Positions 16,380 to 26,226 of a stretch of 64,000 nucleotides of DNA are shown one piece after another. The notes under the pieces are model-generated. The model did not search any database, was not told the DNA's origin, and saw only the letters and a program-made list of their open reading frames with translations. Positions within the stretch are counted from its first letter, which is position 1, and every line of letters begins with the position of its first letter. Made by a program: the position numbers and the translations under genes. Location of the stretch: NCBI RefSeq assembly GCF_037104765.1, contig NZ_JBAWSY010000001.1, positions 580,665 to 644,664 of the forward strand, written 5' to 3'. This DNA comes from Psychrobacillus mangrovi (GTDB lineage: Bacteria; Bacillota; Bacilli; Bacillales_A; Planococcaceae).

Positions 16380-18383
16380 CTATTTTACATCCTTATAATC
16401 AATCGTTTCTTGAGCAAATACGGTGTTACCAACTTCTACTCGGTATGCAGCTTTTTGCCCTTCACTTATTTCTAGTTTAATATGTCTTTCTACCGTTTCA
16501 GTTAATACGAACTCTTCAATCGGAACGGCCATAGTACGTGTTTTATCTTGTACATAAATTTTTACAACTTGTTCTTCAGGAGCGGTCTGCTCTACATTTT
16601 CTTCATTCTCCCCTTCTTCACCACCATCACCTTCTTCAGGTTTTGGAGGCTCGTAAGGTATTGTTACCGTTTTAACTACCAATTTTGTAGATGCAGGTTT
16701 TGGTCCATCTGAGACTACAACTTCTATTGTACTTCCAGGGGCCACTCTTTTGTTCGCTTGAGGTTGTTGACTAATCACATTACCTTTTTGGATGGTATCC
16801 GAATACTTCGAATCTGCTATTTTTATTTTAAAACCAGAAGATTTCTCATAATCTTTTAATGCTTTTTCATTCCAATCTGTTAAGTCGCTTATTGAACGTA
16901 AGTCTAGTCCTTTGCTAACAGTAAACACTAAATCTGTTTCAGATGGGATAATTTCAGTGCCTGGTGGTGGATCTTGTCCGATAATTTCCCCAATTGGCTT
17001 TTCTGAAAATTGTTCTTCAGGTTTAATGGAACGTAACTCTTGATTTTGAAGTAATTCAGTGACTTGATTAATATTTCTCCCTCTATAATCGGCAATTTCA
17101 GAACTTTCTTTTCCTGATGATATGAACAAATCAATTTTCGTTTCTTTTTCGCGCAGCTTACCTGCTTCTGGTGAGGTTCGAATAACATTCCCTTCTTCCA
17201 CCTCATCTGAAAACTCTAATATTTCTTCACCTACTGCGAAACCTTCTGCTTCCAATTGTTCAATTGCAGCTTGTACATTTAGATTTGCAACATCAGGTAC
17301 TTCTACTTTATCTGGTTTAAATACACCCGGGAAGAGAATGAAAAATAATAATGCTAGTAGTAGCACACCTGCTATAACCCCAGCTACAATTTTCCACTTT
17401 TTTATCTTTTTCTTTGGAACATCCTTGTCCAACTTGTTCGGTGTAACAGGAATCTTTTTCGTCTCCTCAACCTCTTGAAAAGGCACAGGTTCCTTAATAA
17501 CAGGTAAAACCTTAGTTGCGTCATTATCGACGGCTATTGCAAATTTTTCTTCACCAGCTCTTTCTGGTGACAAAGCAGTTGCTAAATCTTCTTCCATTTC
17601 TTCTGCGGTGTTATAGCGATTGTTTGGATCTTTAGCAGTTGCTTTAAGTACCACATTCTCTAGGCTTTGTGGTATAGACGGTATGATAGAACGAATAGAT
17701 GGAGTTTCTGCTTGCAAATGCTTTAATGCAATGGAAACTGCTGATTCTCCTGAAAAAGGAAGTTGTCCAGTTAAAAGTTCAAATAGGACAATCCCCAATG
17801 CATAAATATCCGAACGGTTTGTTGCTGTTCCACCACGAGCTTGTTCAGGCGATAAATAATGCACTGTTCCAAGTACTGAATTCGTTTGTGTATAGGAAGT
17901 AGCGCTTAATGCCATGGCAATACCAAAGTCAGTTACTTTCACTTTACCTTCTTCATCCAATAAGATATTTTGTGGTTTAATATCTCGATGAATAATATGA
18001 TTGTTATGAGCAATCGCAATTGCAGATGTTAGCTGTCTCATGATCGTTATTGTTCTCGCAGGAGAAACAGGTGCGTTACGTTGTATGTATTGTTTTAATG
18101 TTTCACCTTTAACATACTCCATCACGATGTAGTGAATATCTTCATCTTCACCTACATCGTATATATTCACAATGTTAGGGTGTGTGAGGCTTGTTGCAGA
18201 TAATGCTTCGCGTTGAAATCGACGGCGTAATTCCTCTTCGTTAGAAAAATCATAACGTAGCACTTTAATGGCAACATCACGATCTAAAATCATATCATGC
18301 GCTAAATAAACGTGAGACATACCTCCGCCACCAATCATTTCTAGCAACTTATACCTGCCACTAATTCGTTTTCCAATTAACAT
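16380..18383 (-). CDS. prkC: Serine/threonine protein kinase PrkC with PASTA domains
   Basis: Membrane kinase that senses muropeptides and peptidoglycan. Starting at ATG 18383 (MLIGKRISGRYK) it has 667 residues, with GGAGG 7 nt upstream. The Hanks-type kinase domain covers about 10-270: the GGGGMSHVYLA loop, K40, HRDIKPQN at 132-139 and DFG at 152-154. A single membrane segment lies near 332-355, followed by three to four extracellular PASTA repeats and an acidic linker EEGDGGEEGENEENVEQ. It begins 2 nt after the stp stop, so kinase and phosphatase are co-expressed. Confidence 0.97.
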   Translation of the reverse strand: MLIGKRISGRYKLLEMIGGGGMSHVYLAHDMILDRDVAIKVLRYDFSNEEELRRRFQREALSATSLTHPNIVNIYDVGEDEDIHYIVMEYVKGETLKQYIQRNAPVSPARTITIMRQLTSAIAIAHNNHIIHRDIKPQNILLDEEGKVKVTDFGIAMALSATSYTQTNSVLGTVHYLSPEQARGGTATNRSDIYALGIVLFELLTGQLPFSGESAVSIALKHLQAETPSIRSIIPSIPQSLENVVLKATAKDPNNRYNTAEEMEEDLATALSPERAGEEKFAIAVDNDATKVLPVIKEPVPFQEVEETKKIPVTPNKLDKDVPKKKIKKWKIVAGVIAGVLLLALLFFILFPGVFKPDKVEVPDVANLNVQAAIEQLEAEGFAVGEEILEFSDEVEEGNVIRTSPEAGKLREKETKIDLFISSGKESSEIADYRGRNINQVTELLQNQELRSIKPEEQFSEKPIGEIIGQDPPPGTEIIPSETDLVFTVSKGLDLRSISDLTDWNEKALKDYEKSSGFKIKIADSKYSDTIQKGNVISQQPQANKRVAPGSTIEVVVSDGPKPASTKLVVKTVTIPYEPPKPEEGDGGEEGENEENVEQTAPEEQVVKIYVQDKTRTMAVPIEEFVLTETVERHIKLEISEGQKAAYRVEVGNTVFAQETIDYKDVK

Positions 18384-18385
18384 CC

Positions 18386-19123
18386 TCACACCTCCTCACT
18401 GTTATTAGATAGTATTATTAAAGAAATATTATCTTCTCCACCCGCACGATTTGCTTCTTCAATTAGCTGGGTACCCTTTTCCGCTAAAGAATCCTTCGAG
18501 TAAAGAATTGTATGAATAAATGGGTCATTCAATTTGTTGCTTAATCCATCTGTGCAAAAGAGAAAAATAGAATTAGGTTGAAATTCTACTTCATGAAAAT
18601 CTGGTTGAATGGTATGCTCTGTTCCTACAGCCTTCATAAGAACATTTTTCTTTGGATGTGTTTTTGCTTGTTCTTCGTTTATTTCACCTGAATCTATCAA
18701 GACATTTACATAAGAATGATCTCTTGTTATCTTTGCTATACTGTTTGGTAGAAGTTCATATACACGACTATCTCCTACATGTGCAATAATCCCCTTATTC
18801 TTTTCAAATAATCCAGCAATGAGCGTAGTCCCCATGCCCTCACAACCTACATTAACAGCTGAATGCTGTACAATTGCCTGATTAATTGACTGAAACGTAT
18901 AAGTTAACCAGTCTTTTGCTTTCACAATGGCTGGATTATAGGCCGCAAAGTATCTTTTGAATTCAGAAATGGCTATTTCACTCGCGACATCACCAGCATT
19001 ATGACCACCCATACCGTCCGCTATTACAGCTAAAATGCGCCCATCGGAGCGAACAAAAACGTCCGCTCGATCTTCATTTACAGTTCTTCTCATTCCTACA
19101 TCCGTTTTAACAACAAACTCCAT
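18386..19123 (-). CDS. stp: PP2C-type Ser/Thr protein phosphatase
   Basis: Manganese-dependent phosphatase opposing PrkC (also called PrpC). The 245-residue protein has the PP2C metal motifs VIADGMGGHNAGDVAS, AHVGDSRVY, TRDHSYV, LFCTDGLSNKL and GGEDNISL. It is immediately upstream of prkC. Upstream of it, B. subtilis has rlmN before rsmB; here only 66 bp without a convincing gene separate stp from rsmB. Confidence 0.96.
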   Translation of the reverse strand: MEFVVKTDVGMRRTVNEDRADVFVRSDGRILAVIADGMGGHNAGDVASEIAISEFKRYFAAYNPAIVKAKDWLTYTFQSINQAIVQHSAVNVGCEGMGTTLIAGLFEKNKGIIAHVGDSRVYELLPNSIAKITRDHSYVNVLIDSGEINEEQAKTHPKKNVLMKAVGTEHTIQPDFHEVEFQPNSIFLFCTDGLSNKLNDPFIHTILYSKDSLAEKGTQLIEEANRAGGEDNISLIILSNNSEEV

Positions 19124-19189
19124 CTATTCCGTCACCTCTTTAATATGAAATGAAAATTTTCTTTGCCATTTCTCGGCTTAGTGGGCGTC

Positions 19190-20539
19190 TTAAGCTTTCT
19201 TAAAGACTGATACAAAAAAACCGTCGCTTCTTAAATCTTGTGGAAACAATTGAAGCATTCCTGCTTGCTCTTGGTCTTTTATGTCTTTAATAACGTCTGG
19301 AAAAGCTTGTAGTTGCATATCTGGGTGAGCCTCTAAAAACAATTTGGCGGTTCCTTCATTTTCTTCCCGATCAACTGTACATGTACTATAAACTAATAAA
19401 CCATCTTTCTTTAAAAGTTTATATGCTTCTTCTAACAAATTCAGCTGAATCGGTTTTAATGAAGCAAAATCTTTTTCATTTTTCGTGTATTTGATATCTG
19501 GTTTTCTCTTCATTACACCTAAACCACTACATGGTGCATCTACTAAGATACGGTCAAAAGATTGCTCTGGATATTCCTCTGTTGCTTTTCGTCCATCTAA
19601 TTCTACTGTCTCAATAAAACTAAAGCCCAACCTTTCTGCATTTTCTTTTACTAGCTTTAGTTTATGCTGATGGATATCCATTGCGATAAGTCTTCCGGTA
19701 TTTTTCATTTTTTCTGCAATATGTGTCGTTTTACCACCTGGTGCCGAACACATATCAAGTACAGTCATTCCTGGCTCTACTTGAAGTGCATAAGCCGGAA
19801 TCATGGAGCTTTCGTCTTGAATCGTGACAAAGCCTTTTTGAAAAGCAGTTGATTTAGCCGCTTGACCGTTAAACAAATAAATACACTCTGGGATAACTTC
19901 GCTTTGTGCAACGACATATCCTTCTTGTGTCATTAAATGAAGTACCTGCTCCACTGTACGTTTAAATAAATTCACTCGAAGTGTAGTTACTGGAGGTTCA
20001 TTATTTTCTTTTAACATTTTAGCGGTAGTCTCAAAGCCATATTCTGAAATAAAACGATTCACCATCCATAGAGGATGACTTGTTTCAATCGAAAGTCGAA
20101 CTACTTCATCTTTAATTTCTTCGGTTGAACGAACGCCTTCTCTTAAAATAGAACGAAGGATACCATTCACTACTCCTGCTATACCCTTATGCCCTCTTCT
20201 TTTTGCAATATTAACCGCTTCATTCACAGCCGCATGATCTGGAATACGCGATAAATAATGAATTTGATATAGAGAGAGGCGAAGTAATTGTAGAACCCAG
20301 TCCTCCAACTTCCCTTTGATGAACGGTTGTAAATAATAATCTAACGTCATTTTATATTGAATTGTTCCATACGTTAACTCTGTCAATAACGCTCGATCTT
20401 TATCTTCAATATTATATTTTTCAATTGTTTGATGTAATAATAAGTTACTGTATGCTTGTTGCTTCTCAACTGCCATTAATATTGTAAGTGCTGCGTCCCG
20501 AACATTCCCTAACCAAATTTTTTCTTGTTTTTTTGTCAT
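19190..20539 (-). CDS. rsmB: 16S rRNA (cytosine-967-C5)-methyltransferase RsmB
   Basis: A 449-residue S-adenosylmethionine-dependent rRNA methyltransferase. The N-terminal NusB-like domain (about 10-140) is followed by the Rossmann catalytic domain with DMCSAPGGKTTHIAE, VDAPCSGLGVMKRKPDIKY and the catalytic Cys in VYSTCTVDREENE. Its start overlaps the fmt stop by 4 nt. It is part of the priA-def-fmt-rsmB unit. Confidence 0.96.
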   Translation of the reverse strand: MTKKQEKIWLGNVRDAALTILMAVEKQQAYSNLLLHQTIEKYNIEDKDRALLTELTYGTIQYKMTLDYYLQPFIKGKLEDWVLQLLRLSLYQIHYLSRIPDHAAVNEAVNIAKRRGHKGIAGVVNGILRSILREGVRSTEEIKDEVVRLSIETSHPLWMVNRFISEYGFETTAKMLKENNEPPVTTLRVNLFKRTVEQVLHLMTQEGYVVAQSEVIPECIYLFNGQAAKSTAFQKGFVTIQDESSMIPAYALQVEPGMTVLDMCSAPGGKTTHIAEKMKNTGRLIAMDIHQHKLKLVKENAERLGFSFIETVELDGRKATEEYPEQSFDRILVDAPCSGLGVMKRKPDIKYTKNEKDFASLKPIQLNLLEEAYKLLKKDGLLVYSTCTVDREENEGTAKLFLEAHPDMQLQAFPDVIKDIKDQEQAGMLQLFPQDLRSDGFFVSVFKKA

Positions 20540-21477
20540 TCAAATTTATCCCCTATTCGCAATTTCGAACCTACGCCACGCAAATAATCTACTGCGGACA
20601 TTTTCTTTTTCCCAGCTGGCTGTAATTCATCTATTCGAATTGCTTCTTCAAAGCCTGTTTGAACAACAAAATAATCCGACTCCACCTTCACAACTGTTCC
20701 TGGTAATTCTTTCGTTTTCGCTTGTACTGTGTCTGCCTTCCAAACTTTTACCGACTGTCCATCAAGCGTTGTGTAAGCTACTGGCCAAGGGTGTAGACCT
20801 CGGATTTGATTGTGTATTTCTAGTGCAGATTTGTTCCAATCAATTCGTTCTTGTTCGCGTGAAATATTTTTTGCATACGTCACAAGAGACTCATCTTGTT
20901 TCACTCGATTATTTGTTGTTGTAATGATGGATGGTAGTGTTTCTCTTAATAAATCAGTGCCTACTACACTTAATTTATCAAATAGAAGCCCAGTATCATC
21001 TGTATGATTTATTGAAATTTCACGTTGTGCAATTATATCCCCTGCATCCAGTTTTTCTTCCATATACATAATGGTTATACCTGTTTTGTCCTGCCCATCG
21101 ATAATTGCTTGATGAATAGGCGCACCACCCCGATATGCAGGTAACAAGGAAGCATGAACATTAATACATCCAAGTTCAGGAGCATCTAGCAACTCTTTTG
21201 GAAGTAATTGACCAAATGCAGCAGTGATGATGATATCTGCATGCAATGCTATAATTTGCTTTAACTCTTCTGAACCTTTAAGTTTCGTAGGTTGGATGAC
21301 AGGAAGTCCTAGTTTAACCGCTTCTTCTTTTACAGGAGGAGCAGTTAGTACTTTTTTTCTACCAACTGGACGATCTGGCTGCGTGACAACAGCTAAAACA
21401 TCATAGCCTTCCTCCACTAACATACGTAAAACGGGAGCGGAGAAAGCAGGTGTCCCCATGAAAACGATAGATGTCAT
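20536..21477 (-). CDS. fmt: Methionyl-tRNA formyltransferase
   Basis: Formylates initiator Met-tRNA using 10-formyl-tetrahydrofolate. The 313-residue protein shows the catalytic region INVHASLLPAYRGGAPI with the conserved Asn/His, and the C-terminal OB domain (about 205-310). It overlaps def by 4 nt and rsmB by 4 nt, matching the universal def-fmt coupling: formyl addition and removal are co-expressed. Confidence 0.97.
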   Translation of the reverse strand: MTSIVFMGTPAFSAPVLRMLVEEGYDVLAVVTQPDRPVGRKKVLTAPPVKEEAVKLGLPVIQPTKLKGSEELKQIIALHADIIITAAFGQLLPKELLDAPELGCINVHASLLPAYRGGAPIHQAIIDGQDKTGITIMYMEEKLDAGDIIAQREISINHTDDTGLLFDKLSVVGTDLLRETLPSIITTTNNRVKQDESLVTYAKNISREQERIDWNKSALEIHNQIRGLHPWPVAYTTLDGQSVKVWKADTVQAKTKELPGTVVKVESDYFVVQTGFEEAIRIDELQPAGKKKMSAVDYLRGVGSKLRIGDKFE

Positions 21478-21968
21478 AGTTGTTCCTCCTCTAGCTCTTT
21501 CTCTATTTCTTCCAAATCCACATAACGTATAATTTTAGATGTAAATAAAACACCATGTAAATGATCAATTTCATGCAAGATAGCTCGTGCTTCATAATCC
21601 TCAGCTTCTAATTCATATAAAGCGCCATCTCGGTCTTGCGCTTCTACTTTTACATAAAATGGACGCTCTACTTCCCCATATAAATCTGGAAAACTTAAGC
21701 AACCTTCCACTTCAATTTCAGAACCGCCTATTTCGACTACTTCCGGATTTACCATTTCAATGACTTCTTGCCCTTCGCCAAGGTCCACAATTGCAACTTG
21801 AATTGCTTCACCTACTTGGGGAGCGGCTATTCCAATACCGTCTGAAGCGATCATCGTATCGTACATATCATCTAAAAGTGTCGCTAGCATCTGATCAAAT
21901 ACAGTAACTTCCTTACATTTTGTTGTCAGTACTTCATTCGGATGTGTAACAATTTCTCTTATTGCCAT
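21474..21968 (-). CDS. def: Peptide deformylase (type 1)
   Basis: Removes the N-formyl group from nascent proteins. A 164-residue metalloprotease with motif I GIGIAAPQ (44-51), motif II EGCLS (metal ligand C90) and motif III HEIDH (132-136). The length and lack of insertion fit type 1. ATG 21968 lies 25 nt below priA with an AAGAGGAATAAAG-type ribosome site. Confidence 0.96.
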   Translation of the reverse strand: MAIREIVTHPNEVLTTKCKEVTVFDQMLATLLDDMYDTMIASDGIGIAAPQVGEAIQVAIVDLGEGQEVIEMVNPEVVEIGGSEIEVEGCLSFPDLYGEVERPFYVKVEAQDRDGALYELEAEDYEARAILHEIDHLHGVLFTSKIIRYVDLEEIEKELEEEQL

Positions 21969-21993
21969 TTCTTTATTCCTCTTTTCAAACCGC

Positions 21994-24405
21994 CTATAAA
22001 ATCGTGGAAGGATCTAGATCAATCGATAAGATAATACCTTTTTTCATCCACTCTGTACGATATATTTTTATTAATTGCTGTAGTTTTTCGATTAAAATTG
22101 GTTCTTTTTTGTATTTTATCAAACATTGGTAACGATATCTATTTTGTATCTTACTAATTGCACAAGCTGTCGGGCCAACAACCATTGACTGTTCCGATAA
22201 ATTAGCTCTTAGCCAATCCGTTGCAAGCTTCGCATATTCGGATGCGAGCATAACATTCTCATGCGTTATTTGAACGAGCGTCAAATAATAAAAAGGTGGA
22301 TATTCATACTGCTTACGAACGAGCATTTCTTTATGATAGAAAGGTTCATACATCTGTAATTTGGAAAGTTCAATAGCATAATGCTCGGGAGTGTACGTTT
22401 GAATATATACTTTTCCTTCTTTATCATGCCTACCTGCTCTTCCGCTAACCTGCGTCATCAATTGAAACGTTTTTTCCGCTGCTCGAAAATCTGCTAAGTG
22501 TAAAGTTGTATCAGCATTTAACACTCCTACGAGTGTAATATTTGGGAAGTCTAACCCTTTTGCAATCATTTGTGTACCAAGCAATATATCCGCTTCGCCA
22601 TCACCGAATTGCTTTAAAATTCGTTCATGGGAACCCTTTGTTCTAGTAGTGTCTACATCCATTCGAATGACTCTTGCAAAAGGAAACAATTTCGCAATTT
22701 CTTCTTCTACTTTTTGTGTACCTGTCCCAAAAAAGCGAATATGTTCACTTGCACATTCTGGACATATAGATGGAACTGGTTCCTCATGTCCACAATAATG
22801 GCATTTAAGCTGCTCTCCCGAACGATGATACGTCAAGGAGATATCACAGTTCTTACACTCCACGACTGTTCCACAGTCACGACATAATACAAATGAAGAA
22901 AAACCTCTCTTATTCAAAAATAATACGATTTGTTCTTTCCTATCGAGTTTTTCTCTTATCGCATCTGCAAGCTCTACACTGAACATAGAACGATTACCAT
23001 TTTTCAGTTCCACTCGCATATCGACTACATTCACGGTTGGTAAGGCTTGTTCTTTCGCACGTGCTTTCAGCGTTAACAACGAATAAACACCTTTTGAAGC
23101 GCGAGCATACGACTCAAGTGAAGGAGTAGCACTCCCTAGTATGACAGGACATTTATGAAACTCGCTACGCCAAATTGCTACGTCTCTTGCATGGTATCTT
23201 GGATTATCTTCTTGTTTATAGGTAGATTCATGCTCTTCATCTAAAATGATGACACCGAGATCTTTAAATGGAGCAAAAATAGCAGATCTTGCACCAACGA
23301 CAACTTTCACTTCTCCACGCCATATTTTACGCCATTCATCATACTTTTCACCGATTGATAAGCCACTATGCATTACAGCAACCTCATCACCAAAACGAAG
23401 TTTAAACCGTCGAGTCATTTGAGGAGTTAATGAAATTTCTGGCACAAGCATAATTGCTTGCTTTCCTTTTAAAATGGAGTTCTCGATTGCATTTAAATAA
23501 ATTTCAGTTTTTCCACTGCCAGTAATCCCGTGTAATAAGAATGTTGTATTCTCTGCATGATTCTGAGCATGGTTTATCTTTTCAAGTGCAACAGACTGCT
23601 CCTCTGTCAGCTGGAATCTATGGTCCGTGTCATGATGCTCCAATGTAGTAATTTCTCGATAAACTTCGGCTTTTTCTAATGCTAAAATATTTTTTTCAAT
23701 TAGAGCTTTCACTACATTATTATTTGCGTTGACTGTTTCTTTTAGTTCTTCCATTGTAAAAGAATCTTGTTCTTGGATTAATAACCATTCCATTAATTCT
23801 CTTTGTTTGACGGCATTTTTAGCTAGGTTACTTATTTGATTTTGAATGTATTCTTTAGTAGCAATGACGTTATACTTTGTAATCGTCTTTGCTTTTACGT
23901 GCTGTTTAATAACTGTCTCCAGTTGAACGCTACCTTGTGTTAAATACTTTTTCATTTGTCGTAAATAACCAGCTTTTTCAATTACTTCGTAAGTAATAGT
24001 GTCTTTTTTTCCAAACAGAGCTAAAAATGATTCATCCACTGCGTTAGAATCTATCAGCTTTATATTCTTTTTATACGAAGCACGTAAAGCAGCAGGAAGC
24101 ATAACCTGAAGTGCATCTATTTCATAGCAAAGTGTTTTATTGGTCATCCATTTAGATAATTGTAGAAGTTCTTCCGTGACAACAGGCTCTACATCAATAA
24201 TGGATTGTACCTCTTTTAGCTTGGAAGTATCGATATCTGTTTGTTCTTTGATATTGGTAATAAAACCTTGCACTTTACGATTTCCAAAAGGAACGTGAAC
24301 CCGGCTCCCTCTTTCAACGAGATCCTTCAATTCCTCAGGAACAATATAATCAAATGGTCGGTCAATTGGATAAGCAGAAACATCAACAATAACTTCTACT
24401 ATCAT
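21994..24405 (-). CDS. priA: Primosomal helicase PriA
   Basis: 3'-5' helicase that restarts replication forks. The 803-residue protein has the N-terminal DNA-binding domain (1-110), Walker A GITGSGKTE, a DEEH box, and the helicase C domain with QVSGRAGR. In between is the zinc-binding region with paired cysteines in CRDCGTVVECKNC, CHYCG and CPEC. The start overlaps the coaBC stop by 4 nt. Length and motifs are typical. Confidence 0.97.
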   Translation of the reverse strand: MIVEVIVDVSAYPIDRPFDYIVPEELKDLVERGSRVHVPFGNRKVQGFITNIKEQTDIDTSKLKEVQSIIDVEPVVTEELLQLSKWMTNKTLCYEIDALQVMLPAALRASYKKNIKLIDSNAVDESFLALFGKKDTITYEVIEKAGYLRQMKKYLTQGSVQLETVIKQHVKAKTITKYNVIATKEYIQNQISNLAKNAVKQRELMEWLLIQEQDSFTMEELKETVNANNNVVKALIEKNILALEKAEVYREITTLEHHDTDHRFQLTEEQSVALEKINHAQNHAENTTFLLHGITGSGKTEIYLNAIENSILKGKQAIMLVPEISLTPQMTRRFKLRFGDEVAVMHSGLSIGEKYDEWRKIWRGEVKVVVGARSAIFAPFKDLGVIILDEEHESTYKQEDNPRYHARDVAIWRSEFHKCPVILGSATPSLESYARASKGVYSLLTLKARAKEQALPTVNVVDMRVELKNGNRSMFSVELADAIREKLDRKEQIVLFLNKRGFSSFVLCRDCGTVVECKNCDISLTYHRSGEQLKCHYCGHEEPVPSICPECASEHIRFFGTGTQKVEEEIAKLFPFARVIRMDVDTTRTKGSHERILKQFGDGEADILLGTQMIAKGLDFPNITLVGVLNADTTLHLADFRAAEKTFQLMTQVSGRAGRHDKEGKVYIQTYTPEHYAIELSKLQMYEPFYHKEMLVRKQYEYPPFYYLTLVQITHENVMLASEYAKLATDWLRANLSEQSMVVGPTACAISKIQNRYRYQCLIKYKKEPILIEKLQQLIKIYRTEWMKKGIILSIDLDPSTIL

Positions 24406-25610
24406 TTAAGCTCATCTTTTTCGAGTTTGATAATTGTTTGAAGCAATTGATGAGCAAGCTCCTTTTTATTTAAATGAGGGAAATGCACTTCAACATCATG
24501 TTTACCTACTAAAGTAACGGAATTTGTATCCGTTCCAAAGCCTGAACCTGCCTCTGTCACATCATTGGCAATGATATAGTCTGCATTTTTCTTTTCCAAT
24601 TTACCTTTTGCATAATGAAGCACATCATTCGTTTCTGCCGCAAAACCGATTAACAATTGCTTTGTCTTTCTACTGCCAAGCTCAGACAGAATATCAGTTG
24701 TACGTTCTAAAACAATTGTAGACTCACCAGGTTGTTTTTTCATTTTCTGACTATGTACTTCCTTCGGTTTGTAATCCGCCACTGCTGCTGTTTTGATAAC
24801 GATCGAAGCTGTGTCAAACTCTTTTAGAACTGCATCAAGCATTTCTTGTGCACTTTCCACCGGTACGAGCTTTACATTACTTGGAGCATCTATGCTTACT
24901 GGCCCAGATATTAAAATAGTTTCTGCTCCTAAATTAGCTGCTGCTTCTGCCATTGCATAGCCCATCTTGCCGCTAGAAAAATTAGTTAAAAAGCGCACGG
25001 GGTCAATTCTTTCTCTTGTAGGTCCCGCAGTCACAACAACTTTTTGTCCTTTAAGTGGTAACTCTTTGGGAGCAAAATATTCCTCCAGCAGTTGAACGAT
25101 TTTTTCGGGCTCCTCTAAACGGCCCTTTCCAACGTAACCACATGCTAAAAAACCTTCAGAAGGTTCGATAAATGAATATCCGTCTTTTGAAAGTTGATCG
25201 ATGTTTCGTATAACCGCAGCATTTTCATACATATGCACATTCATCGCAGGTGCTATCCACACTTTAGCAGTTGTCGCAAGTAAAGTGGTTGTTACCATAT
25301 CGTCTGCTATTCCGTTTGCCAGCTTACCAATAACATTTGCGGTAGCCGGTGCAACAATAACTAAATCCGCCCAATCGGCTAAATTGATGTGCGCAATAAC
25401 ACTAGAATCTTTTTCATCAAACGTATCAAAATAAACATCATTTCGAGACATCGCTTGAAAACTTAAAGGTTGTACAAATTCCATCGCTGATTTCGTCATG
25501 ATGACCCGCACGTCCGCTCCAGCCTGTGAAAGTTTACTAACGAGCGCAACCGCTTTATAAACAGCAATACCACCTGTTACACAAACAACAATTTTTTTTG
25601 AAGTTAACAT
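24402..25610 (-). CDS. coaBC: Bifunctional phosphopantothenoylcysteine decarboxylase/synthetase
   Basis: Two consecutive coenzyme A steps: CoaB joins phosphopantothenate with cysteine, and CoaC decarboxylates the product. Starting at ATG 25610 (MLTSKKIVVCVTGGIAVYKA) it has 402 residues with GGGAGG 10 nt upstream; the 17 extra upstream codons lie in a repeat-containing leader. The CoaC half (1-185) has APATANVIGKLANGIADD and APAMNVHM. The CoaB half has TAGPTRERIDPVRFLTNFSS and the KMKK segment. It overlaps priA by 4 nt. Confidence 0.96.
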   Translation of the reverse strand: MLTSKKIVVCVTGGIAVYKAVALVSKLSQAGADVRVIMTKSAMEFVQPLSFQAMSRNDVYFDTFDEKDSSVIAHINLADWADLVIVAPATANVIGKLANGIADDMVTTTLLATTAKVWIAPAMNVHMYENAAVIRNIDQLSKDGYSFIEPSEGFLACGYVGKGRLEEPEKIVQLLEEYFAPKELPLKGQKVVVTAGPTRERIDPVRFLTNFSSGKMGYAMAEAAANLGAETILISGPVSIDAPSNVKLVPVESAQEMLDAVLKEFDTASIVIKTAAVADYKPKEVHSQKMKKQPGESTIVLERTTDILSELGSRKTKQLLIGFAAETNDVLHYAKGKLEKKNADYIIANDVTEAGSGFGTDTNSVTLVGKHDVEVHFPHLNKKELAHQLLQTIIKLEKDELK

Positions 25611-25638
25611 AATGATTTCTCCTCCCAAGGAAAAGCGG

Positions 25639-25773
25639 CAGACGCCGCCTAGCTGCGACAAGCAAATGACGGTTTTCGAGGAGGCAGTTCCTCAGCCACC
25701 TCAGAAAATGGGCATTTGACCTCGAGCACGCGGTTTTATTGCGACGAGCTTGCGCAGTCGCAGTTGGCGTCTG
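25639..25773. repeat. Long palindromic interspersed repeat, copy 1
   Basis: A 135-bp imperfect palindrome: outer arms CAGACGCC (25639-25646) and GGCGTCTG (25766-25773), inner arms CAAATGACGGTTTTCGAGGA (25663-25682) and CCTCAGAAAATGGGCATTTG (25699-25718). It shares its core with copy 2 at 26,945-27,087 and fills most of the coaBC leader, so it would fold in that mRNA. Confidence 0.8.
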
Positions 25774-25814
25774 AAGCTAGACATTTACTTTATCGTTAAT
25801 TCGTCCTCTTAACT

Positions 25815-25853
25815 AAACAACCTCCCAAAGAACTATTCCTTGGGAGGTGTTTG
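25815..25853 (-). terminator. Hairpin between rpoZ and coaBC
   Basis: CCTCCCAA (25821-25828), a 12-nt loop and TTGGGAGG (25840-25847), with only a weak T-rich tail (TTGTTTAGTT) on the minus strand. It is probably a partial terminator or mRNA stabiliser between rpoZ and coaBC. The rest of the 390 bp gap holds copy 1 of the repeat and no recognisable gene. Confidence 0.5.
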
Positions 25854-26001
25854 CTTCAAATCTAATTCGCCTTGGCGTATTTGCGCCCAGATTTTACATT
25901 CAGCCTGCTGAATGAGTTCCATCACAAAATCAGTAGCATCCGCCAAAGGCATCCACTTTATCCTGCAGTCGTTCGGACGACTAGCTAATGAAGTGGATAT
26001 T

Positions 26002-26226
26002 TTATACTTCGTCCTCGTAAATTACGTTTTCACTCGATGATTCGATTGAAAGTTCACCTTTAGCTACTTCCTCTAAAGCTTTCCCAACTTGTTTATGAGA
26101 AATATATGAAGTTAAACGTTCGCCGCCTTCTTCTTGTAACTGACGAGCTCTTTTAGAGGCTACACTCACTAACGAATACTTTGAATCAATTTTGTTTTTT
26201 AATGAATCTACTGATGGATATAACAT
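26002..26226 (-). CDS. rpoZ: RNA polymerase omega subunit
   Basis: Small assembly subunit of RNA polymerase. The 74-residue protein has the omega signature SLKNKIDSKYSLVSVASKRARQL and KQVGKALEEVAKGEL. ATG 26226 directly abuts the gmk stop, and its ribosome site (GGAAGGGGAATT) lies inside the end of gmk. The gmk-rpoZ-coaBC-priA order is that of B. subtilis. Confidence 0.96.
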   Translation of the reverse strand: MLYPSVDSLKNKIDSKYSLVSVASKRARQLQEEGGERLTSYISHKQVGKALEEVAKGELSIESSSENVIYEDEV

